Of a stretch of DNA of 64,000 nucleotides, positions 24,513 to 30,996 are shown piece after piece; position 1 is the first letter of the stretch, and each line of letters opens with the position of its first letter. The translations under genes and the position numbers were made by a program. The notes beneath the pieces are model-generated. The model did not search any database. It was given only the letters and a program-made list of their open reading frames with translations, and had not been told where the DNA came from. This DNA comes from AC-32 sp963719275. Its GTDB lineage: Bacteria; Actinomycetota; Thermoleophilia; Gaiellales; Gaiellaceae. The stretch lies in assembly GCA_963719275.1 (NCBI GenBank), contig CAVRBT010000009.1, forward strand, positions 127,427 through 191,426, in the 5' to 3' direction.

Positions 24513-25490
24513 TCAGTCAGCCGCACCACGCCGCGACCCTCGCAGACCGAGGGCGCGCGCGAGCGTGGCATAGGCGACGCCGACGGCAATCGCCTCGAAC
24601 AAGCCCGTCGCGGCCGCGCCCGCCAGCTCGGAGGCGTGGTCGGCGGAGCCATTGCCGACGGCGTCGACGAGCGCCATCGCGACGAACGCCAGCGCGGCAG
24701 TCGAGGCGCAGCCGGCCACGGGGCGCGACGTCATCAGCGCCACCACCGGCCTGAGCGGCGGCGCGGCCACGGCGACGTCGTCGACGAGTGATTCCACCGC
24801 CGTGGGCAGCTCGTCGCCGCGCGGCCTGGGCATGGCCGCGAGCGCCCACGTGCGCGCGAGCGTCGCGACGGCCATGAGGGCGGCGACGAACGCGATCGCT
24901 GCAGCGATCGCGTAGATCGCGATGATGGTGGCGGCGTCACGCCACGGTGCGGCCGCGGGCCGCGTCAGCGCCAGCAGCAGCTCGAGCGCTGCAGCTCCCG
25001 CGACGGTGAGCGTCGCAACGACGACGCCGTTGCTGATCAAGCGCAGGCGCTGTCCGTCGATCAGCAGCGCCTTCCGAGGACGGAGCGCACGAACGGCGGA
25101 CACGACAAGCGCGACCACGGCAACCTGCAAAGCGAGCATGCTCGGCACGCCCTGCGGGAAGTCACGCAACCAGTCGGGTGCCATCAGGATGAACACCGCC
25201 GCAGCAACGGCATACGCCGTGCATGCGGTCGCCGCCCCGACGAGGGCCGTCCGGGCGGCGGTCGAGGCGACGGCGTGAGCGAACTGGCGGGCGACGAAGG
25301 CCGCGTCGCCGAAGCACCTGACAGCCTGCTGTTCGGCTTCGTCGCGCGCGAGGCCGGAAGCAGCGACTTCATCGGCCGACGCGTACAGATGATCGGCGGC
25401 CTCGGCGAGCAGACGCCTGCGCGGGCTGCGCTTGACACGGAGCTCCCGGTCGAGCTCGTCGAGGTAGTCGGCGATCGCGCTCTCGCTCAC
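24513..25490 (-). CDS. HAAS-domain membrane protein (PadR partner)
   Basis: A 325-residue protein. The first 70 residues (IADYLDELDRELRVKRSPRR, LLAEAADHLYASADE, DEAEQQAVRCFGDAAFVARQ) form the HAAS signalling helix bundle usually found with PadR regulators. About six to seven hydrophobic helices follow. The start ATG overlaps the PadR stop (ATGA, 25487-25490), so the two are translationally coupled. HAAS membrane proteins are thought to link a membrane signal to the regulator; the ligand is unknown. Confidence 0.85.
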   Translation of the reverse strand: MSESAIADYLDELDRELRVKRSPRRRLLAEAADHLYASADEVAASGLARDEAEQQAVRCFGDAAFVARQFAHAVASTAARTALVGAATACTAYAVAAAVFILMAPDWLRDFPQGVPSMLALQVAVVALVVSAVRALRPRKALLIDGQRLRLISNGVVVATLTVAGAAALELLLALTRPAAAPWRDAATIIAIYAIAAAIAFVAALMAVATLARTWALAAMPRPRGDELPTAVESLVDDVAVAAPPLRPVVALMTSRPVAGCASTAALAFVAMALVDAVGNGSADHASELAGAAATGLFEAIAVGVAYATLARALGLRGSRRGAAD

Positions 25491-25810
25491 GACGTGCCAC
25501 CAAGGACGCTGTCGAGCGTGTGGACGAAGCTACGCCATCCCCGCTCCTGCTCGGCCAGCGCCTTCGTCCCCCTCCCGGTCAGCTCGTAGACGCGGCGGCG
25601 CCGTCCGGCAGCGGTTGCCCAGCGGCTCTTGATCAGCCCTGCCTCTTCGAGGCGATGGAGCGCCGGGTAGAGCGTTCCCTCGAGGACGTCGAACTCGCCC
25701 CGGCTGCGCTCGCGCAGCTCCTTGATGATCGCGTAGCCGTGGCGCGGACCGTCGCGCAGCGCCGCCAAGACGACGAGCTCGAGCTGACCTCTCAGCGTGT
25801 CGACCTTCAT
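25487..25810 (-). CDS. PadR-family transcriptional regulator
   Basis: A 107-residue winged-helix regulator: LELVVLAALRDGPRHGYAII, GEFDVLEGTLYPALHRLEEA, then GRRRRVYELTGRGTKAL. All are signatures of short PadR proteins (subfamily 2). It is the first gene of a three-gene operon with the HAAS protein and a serine hydrolase. The promoter directly upstream carries a palindrome inside its spacer, so autorepression is likely. Confidence 0.93.
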   Translation of the reverse strand: MKVDTLRGQLELVVLAALRDGPRHGYAIIKELRERSRGEFDVLEGTLYPALHRLEEAGLIKSRWATAAGRRRRVYELTGRGTKALAEQERGWRSFVHTLDSVLGGTS

Positions 25811-25818
25811 ACCTTTGT

Positions 25819-25847
25819 ACCCTATGTATAGAGATAAAAGGTGTCAA
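25819..25847 (-). promoter_or_regulatory. Promoter of the PadR operon with internal palindrome
   Basis: On the minus strand TTGACA (plus 25842-25847), a 17-nt spacer and TAGGGT (plus 25819-25824) form a near-consensus promoter. The inverted repeat CTATGTATAG (25822-25831) lies across the -10 end of the spacer, a natural place for PadR binding. The ATG is only 8 nt past the -10 box, so the message is probably leaderless. Confidence 0.7.
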
Positions 25848-25870
25848 GGACGTTTCGAGCCATTGAGCAA

Positions 25871-25928
25871 TGGCGGGGGCTGAATTTCAACCTGCGAGCT
25901 GCGGGTTATGAGCCCGGCGAGCTACCTG
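25871..25928 (-). pseudogene. tRNA-Met (initiator) pseudogene, 58 nt
   Basis: Aligns without gaps to the 3' 58 nt of the intact initiator tRNA gene at 58535-58608, with six mismatches. The anticodon loop CTCATAA is kept. The T-loop TTCAAAT is changed to TTGAAAT and the T-stem is broken. The D-arm 5' side and acceptor 5' strand are missing. It marks the left end of the tRNA-scar region, and its anticodon loop supplies the stop codon of the overlapping membrane-protein gene. Confidence 0.75.
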
Positions 25929-26682
25929 CGGGCGGGGGCTCCTCTGTCGATTGGCTTGGAGCCTCCGGTGCCTCTGTACGTCCTGGTTCGCGGCCCTCGG
26001 AAGGGGGCGCCGGCGGCGGCCGGGGTCTCCGCGCGGCGAGGACGATCAACGCGGCGCTTCCTCCGGTGACGAGCACGCCGCCGATGAGCAACCCGATCGC
26101 GACCCAGAGCAGGAACGACAGCTTGGCCCCGAGGTCGACGTCGGCAGCGACGCCACGCGAGCCGTCGGCGTTCATCAGGACGACCGACCAGTCGCCGTCG
26201 CGCACCTTCCACGTCAGCGTCTGTGTTCCCACCCCGGAGGCGGAGGCGGCCCAGAAGCTCTGCTCCGTGGGCGGCGCTTGCGGCGCGCCTCCCGAGACCG
26301 AGAGGTATGTAGCTCGGAAGGGATCGAAGTCGATGTCCTGGACGTTCGCGTGGGCGACGGTTCCGAGGTACCTGGCGACCTCCGCCTGCGGCCCGATACC
26401 GATGAAGAGGGTCTTGTCGTCAGAGCTCTCGCCGCGGATCCGGACTTTGCCGAACCAGCTCTCGTTCAGGACCCAGCCCGCTCCTTCGGTGTCGACCTCG
26501 AGCCGCGTGCGCGTCAACGCGTAGGTCGGCGTCGCGAACCGCTCGGTCGGCGTCGTCAGGTAGCCGTCCTCGCGCTGCGTGCGGTCGGCCCAGAGCAGGA
26601 AGCCTCCTCCTACCAGCAGGGCGAGCCCGACCAGCACCCCGATGCTGCCCAGGACGATGAGGATGACGCGACCAGCGCTCAT
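25906..26682 (-). CDS. Two-TM conserved membrane protein with external domain
   Basis: A 258-residue protein. An N-terminal helix (ILIVLGSIGVLVGLALLVGG) precedes an external domain of about 150 residues with FATPTYALTRTRLEV, DKTLFIGIGPQAEVARYL, FDPFRATYLSVSGG and WSVVLMNADGSRGVAADVDL, then a second helix (LSFLLWVAIGLLIGGVLVTG) and a Pro/Glu-rich tail. I recognise it as a conserved actinobacterial protein without known function. The tail ends SSPGS, and the stop codon TAA lies in the tRNA-Met pseudogene, so the natural C-terminus was probably replaced by the integration scar. Confidence 0.85.
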   Translation of the reverse strand: MSAGRVILIVLGSIGVLVGLALLVGGGFLLWADRTQREDGYLTTPTERFATPTYALTRTRLEVDTEGAGWVLNESWFGKVRIRGESSDDKTLFIGIGPQAEVARYLGTVAHANVQDIDFDPFRATYLSVSGGAPQAPPTEQSFWAASASGVGTQTLTWKVRDGDWSVVLMNADGSRGVAADVDLGAKLSFLLWVAIGLLIGGVLVTGGSAALIVLAARRPRPPPAPPSEGREPGRTEAPEAPSQSTEEPPPAGSSPGS

Positions 26683-26795
26683 TGGAATGAGAGTACGGTG
26701 ACGATGGCCCGAGGTTGACCCATAGGCGTGCTCGACGTCAAGGGCGCTGCGGACCAGCCGGCTCGAGCCCGCGCAGCACGTGCCTCAGCAACGCG

Positions 26796-26819
26796 AAAGG
26801 CGCCGCCTCCAGCGCCCTT
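26796..26819 (-). terminator. Hairpin terminator after the MMPL gene
   Basis: AAAGGCGC (26796-26803) pairs with GCGCCCTT (26812-26819), including one G-U pair on the minus strand. It lies 14 bp past the stop of the MMPL transporter gene. Confidence 0.5.
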
Positions 26820-26832
26820 CCGACGACCTTCC

Positions 26833-29052
26833 TTACCTCGCAGCCGTCACCGGAGATGTTTGGTGGATCGGCTCGGGCTCGGTCGCGACGGCGACCCGTG
26901 GCAGCCATTCGAGCCAGCTCGGGAGATACCAGTTCCAGTCGCCGAGCAGCTTCATGCTCGCGGGGAGCAAGACCCCCCGGATGATCGTTGCGTCGATCAA
27001 CACGGCGGCGGCCAAGCCCACGCCGAACTGCTTCAGCAGGTCGAAGGACAGGGTGATGAAGACCGAGAAGACAAGGACCATCACGAGCGCGGCGCTGGTC
27101 ACGACGCCGGCGGTGGTCTTGATCCCGTGCTCGACCGCCTCGTCCGTCGACATGCCGTGGTCGACGCCCTCGCGGATACGGCTGAGGATGAAGACGTGGT
27201 AGTCCATCGAGAGCCCGAACAGGATCACGAACAGGAACATCGGCATGAACGACTCGATCCCTCCTGACGAGGCGCCGATCAGGCCGCGCCCGATCCCGTC
27301 CTGGAAGACGAGCACGAGGATCCCGTAGGCCGCGGCCACCGAGAGCGCGTTGAGCACGATCGCCTTCACCGCGATCACGATCGAACGGAAGGCAAGCAGC
27401 ATCAGCACGAAGGTCAGCGCAAACACGAAGGCGAAGACGTAGGGCGTCCTCTGCCGGAACTGGTGCTCGAAGTCGATCGAGCTCGCGGTCATCCCTCCAA
27501 CGCCGGTGGTCGCGTCCGGAAGTCTCGTGACAGTCGCCGGCACGAGGTCGTCGCGAAGCGTGTGGACGGCGTGCTTCGAAGCCGAGTTGGTGCCGTTGCC
27601 GGCGATCGGGATCGAGATCAGGGCGACGGTGCCCGCGCTGTTGACGTCAACCTCGATCGGCCGGAACATCTCCCCGGTCGCGAGCGCCCGGCGGGTCAGC
27701 TCCCCGATCGCGGCACGGACTCCGGCCGAGCGGACATCGCGAGCCTCGACGACAACCTGCGCAGCGACCGCGTCGCCGGGGAACGCCTTCTGGATCTTGT
27801 CGTAGGCCCTGATGACGGCGAGCGACCGTGGGTACGACTCCGTGCTGTTCTGCGCCGTCTGCAGGCGGAGCGCCGGCACGGCGAGCGCGATCAGGACGCC
27901 GGCCGCTAGGAGCCCGGAGAGGAGCGGCCGCCGCAGGACCCGCTCGACGATCGCGCCCCAGAAGCGGCTTTCGCCGACGCGCTGATCGGGACTGCGCAGA
28001 AATGGCACGCGGCCCTTGTTCACGCGGTCGCCAAGCTTGGACAGCAATGCCGGCAGCACCGTCAGTGAGCCGAGAACGGAAATGGCGACGACGAGCATCG
28101 TCGCCGCGGCGAAGCCCTCAAAGGTCTTGTCGCCACTGATGAACATCCCGGCCATCGCCACGATCACCGTGAAGCCCGAGATCAGGACGGAGCGGCCCGA
28201 GGTCGCGGCTGCAGCCTCGACCGACGCGGACTCCGTCCGTCCGGCCGCGCGTTCCTCGCGTTCCCGCTTGAGATAGAACATCGAGTAGTCGACGCCGACC
28301 GCGAGTCCGATCAGCAGGACGACCGCGTTTACCGCGTCGTCCATCGGCAGCACCTTGCTCGGCAACGCCAGCAGGCCGATCGCCGCAAATACCGACGTCA
28401 ACGCGAGCAGCAGCGGGATCCCGGCGGCCACCAGCGCCCCGAACGTCAGCAGCAGGATTCCTAGGGTCACCGGGAGCGAGATCGCGCCCGCCTTCAGCAG
28501 ATCCTTGCCGAACTGTTCGTTGATCGCCTTGTTCGCGCTTCCACCGCCGAACTCCGCGATGGTGAACTGAGAACTCGCGCGCTGCGCATCCGCGACCGCG
28601 GCCAGGATCGGCTCGACCTTGTCCTTGGCGTCTTCGGACTTGCCGCGGATGTCGAACTCGACCAGCGCTGAATGCCCGTCGCTCGATACGCGGCCCGCAT
28701 TGCCCGGCGCGAACGGCGAATCGATGTTGGTCGCGTTCGGCTGCGCCTCCAGCCGCCGGACTACGTCTTGCACGACGGCGTGGAACCGTGCGCTCGCCGC
28801 CGTCAGCGAAGAGCTCTGAACGAGCACCAGCTCCTTCGCCGGCTGCTCGAACTCGTCGTTGAGGATCCGCTGGACACGGCCGGACTCACCCGGCCCCGGT
28901 TCGTTCACCGACAGCGAGTCTGTTCCCACCACCATTCCTAGGTAGAACGCCACGAGGACGAACGCCAGCCACCCAAAGACAGCTGTCTTCCAGTGCCTCG
29001 CGCTCCACCGGCCCGCGCGCGCAGCAAGGTTCTCCCTATGGACGGAGGCCAT
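26833..29052 (-). CDS. MMPL/RND-family transporter
   Basis: A 739-residue membrane protein with the two-fold RND layout: helix 1 (TAVFGWLAFVLVAFYLGMVV), a large external loop, helices 2-6 (residues about 190-345, with IGLAVGVDYSMFYLKREREE), helix 7 (LLSGLLAAGVLIALAVPA), a second external loop and helices 8-12. The G-x-x-x-D-Y motif appears twice, as GVDYSMF and LSMDYHVFILSRIRE, and carries the proton-relay Asp/Tyr pairs. MMPL proteins export lipids or small hydrophobic molecules; the cargo is unknown. It is a single gene; the 240 bp upstream (29053-29292) hold no clear feature. Confidence 0.94.
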   Translation of the reverse strand: MASVHRENLAARAGRWSARHWKTAVFGWLAFVLVAFYLGMVVGTDSLSVNEPGPGESGRVQRILNDEFEQPAKELVLVQSSSLTAASARFHAVVQDVVRRLEAQPNATNIDSPFAPGNAGRVSSDGHSALVEFDIRGKSEDAKDKVEPILAAVADAQRASSQFTIAEFGGGSANKAINEQFGKDLLKAGAISLPVTLGILLLTFGALVAAGIPLLLALTSVFAAIGLLALPSKVLPMDDAVNAVVLLIGLAVGVDYSMFYLKREREERAAGRTESASVEAAAATSGRSVLISGFTVIVAMAGMFISGDKTFEGFAAATMLVVAISVLGSLTVLPALLSKLGDRVNKGRVPFLRSPDQRVGESRFWGAIVERVLRRPLLSGLLAAGVLIALAVPALRLQTAQNSTESYPRSLAVIRAYDKIQKAFPGDAVAAQVVVEARDVRSAGVRAAIGELTRRALATGEMFRPIEVDVNSAGTVALISIPIAGNGTNSASKHAVHTLRDDLVPATVTRLPDATTGVGGMTASSIDFEHQFRQRTPYVFAFVFALTFVLMLLAFRSIVIAVKAIVLNALSVAAAYGILVLVFQDGIGRGLIGASSGGIESFMPMFLFVILFGLSMDYHVFILSRIREGVDHGMSTDEAVEHGIKTTAGVVTSAALVMVLVFSVFITLSFDLLKQFGVGLAAAVLIDATIIRGVLLPASMKLLGDWNWYLPSWLEWLPRVAVATEPEPIHQTSPVTAAR

Positions 29053-29292
29053 ACTGTCCTCCTAAGCCTTGCGGTCCGCGGCGAGGATAAGACCCGGTGG
29101 CCAGCCGGTCAAGAGGTTCGAAGGCTCCGGCCGGATCGTCTGTATCCCGCCGCAGAACGTGGACGTAAAGACCCTGACCGGGAAAACACAACGCCCACAG
29201 GAAATCCGTGACAAGGCGGACGCCTTCGGAAGAGTCTGGCTAGACCTGGACGCCCGAGGTCGTGGAGATTGACCTTAGAGGACCTGCAAGAC

Positions 29293-30696
29293 CTAGCTGC
29301 TCTTTGTGACGGCATAGAGTCGCCATTCGCCAGGAATGCCCTTGAGCTCGTGCGAGCCGCGGTCTTCGAAGGTCAGCCCCGAGCCGGCGACCAGGTCTCT
29401 GACGGTCGAGGAGACGAGCACCTCGCCCGGCTGCGCGTTGGCGGCGACTCTGGCCCCCGTGTGCACCGCGATGCCGGCCACCTTGCCGTCAACGAGCTCG
29501 CACTCGCCCGTGTGCAAACCGACTCGCACCTCGAGCCCCAGCTCCGGCATGGTCTCGGCGATGGCACACCCGCAGCGGATGGCCCTGGCCGGGCCGTCGA
29601 AGGAGGCGAAGAAGCCGTCGCCCGCCGTGTCCACCTCCTGGCCGCGAAATCGAACCAGCTGACGGCGGACGAGGTCGTGGTGGCGCAGCAGGAGCTCTCG
29701 CCAGGCCCTGTCACCGAGCGTTGCCGCCCTCTCGCTGGAGCCGACGATGTCCGAGAAGAGGACAGTGGCCAGAACCCTGTCGGGTTCAACCTCGGGATGC
29801 GTGCCCGCCACGACATCGGCGAGGAAGCTCTCCAGCTCGACGAAGACCGGCTCCTGCTCGCCAAGTGAGGGGGAAAAGTCCGCGCCGGGCAACTCCACGA
29901 AACGGGCGCCTGGAACGTGCTCGGCCAGGTAGCGCCCACTGCGGATGTCCCAACCTCCCCCGTCCTTCCGATGCATGACCAGTGTCGGGACCCGAATCAG
30001 GGGAAGTACATCGCACACGTCCACGTCGATGTTCATCCGGATGTAGGCGGCGGCCGCAGCGGGGCTGACACTGAGTCGAAAGACACGGGCTTTGCTTTGG
30101 AGCTCCTCCTCAGGCGCGCTCGGGTTGACCATGCCAATGACCTCGTAGGCGAAGGCGGGATCCCCCCAGCGACGCTCAAAGTCGTCGGCCTGTCGTTGCG
30201 TCTCCTCCCGGGTCGGAAGCCACGGCAGGCTGGGGTTCTTCACGAACCGCGGCGACGCGTTCATCAAGATCAGCCCAGCGGTCCGTTCGGGATACGTGGC
30301 CGCGAACAAGATAGAGAGCGGGGAGGCATCGCCGAGGCCGAAGAGCACTGCCCGCTCCGATCCGACCGCGTCGAGGACGGCGCGGATGTCGTCCATGCGC
30401 GTCTCCAGCGTGGGCACGCCCACGTCCCGGTCGGACATGCCGGTCCCACGCTGGTTGACCCTGAACAAGCGACAGATGGAGGCGAGTCGGGTGAAGAATC
30501 GAGCCTCGGAAGGAGTCTCCCAATTCAGCTCAATGTGTGAGATCACTTCGACCGCGACGAGGTCGGGGGGACCGTCACCTAGTACCTGGTAGGCGATACG
30601 TACGTTGCCACTCTTGGCGTAGCGCGTTTCAGGTTGCACCGGCGTAGTGTCGCGCAGCTCAGCGGGTAGCGACGTTCCGTGGCAAGCGGTCGTCAT
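29293..30696 (-). CDS. Alpha/beta-hydrolase-like protein fused to class III cyclase domain
   Basis: A 467-residue protein. Residues about 25-285 have the alpha/beta-hydrolase fold (VRIAYQVLGDGPPDLVAVEV, NQRGTGMSD, FAATYPERTAGLILMNASP). Residues about 300-465 form a class III cyclase domain (LATVLFSDIVGSSERAATLG, VDTAGDGFFASFDGPARAIR) with both metal-binding Asp kept. In the usual nucleophile elbow (GxSxG, often FGxSEGGP) the sequence reads FGLGDASP, so the serine is replaced by glycine. The hydrolase part is probably a ligand-binding sensor. No gene is close on either side. The 300 bp upstream, shared with the sulfatase gene, show no clear promoter. Confidence 0.92.
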   Translation of the reverse strand: MTTACHGTSLPAELRDTTPVQPETRYAKSGNVRIAYQVLGDGPPDLVAVEVISHIELNWETPSEARFFTRLASICRLFRVNQRGTGMSDRDVGVPTLETRMDDIRAVLDAVGSERAVLFGLGDASPLSILFAATYPERTAGLILMNASPRFVKNPSLPWLPTREETQRQADDFERRWGDPAFAYEVIGMVNPSAPEEELQSKARVFRLSVSPAAAAAYIRMNIDVDVCDVLPLIRVPTLVMHRKDGGGWDIRSGRYLAEHVPGARFVELPGADFSPSLGEQEPVFVELESFLADVVAGTHPEVEPDRVLATVLFSDIVGSSERAATLGDRAWRELLLRHHDLVRRQLVRFRGQEVDTAGDGFFASFDGPARAIRCGCAIAETMPELGLEVRVGLHTGECELVDGKVAGIAVHTGARVAANAQPGEVLVSSTVRDLVAGSGLTFEDRGSHELKGIPGEWRLYAVTKSS

Positions 30697-30996
30697 CCCG
30701 TTCGGATGAAATGGCGGGCGCCCTCAGGGCCGTCGTCCCCAGTGCTGGCCACTCCCGACGAGGCCTGTGTCCGCTTAGGTGGCGCAGCGGTCAGCGGGAG
30801 GGTGGGCGTTCAAGGAACGCCGTCTTCCCTAAGGACGCAGTGGTGGCAGAGCAGTGTGAACGGCTTCTTTCGACGGTTCGGTTTCATCCTCAGAGGGTGA
30901 CGAGCGCGAGACACGCGCCGTCTAGCCTGGAGCCGACTGCAGCAATCCCTGCCCGTCGCTCAATTCTCTCGGAAGGGGACCAAGGGGAGAGTCGTG

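Noticed and set aside
29069..29272. Plus-strand frame of 67 codons before the MMPL gene start
   Set aside because: It has no ribosome-binding site or recognised motif and its first part overlaps the promoter region of the MMPL gene. It could be a gene scrap, but support is too weak.
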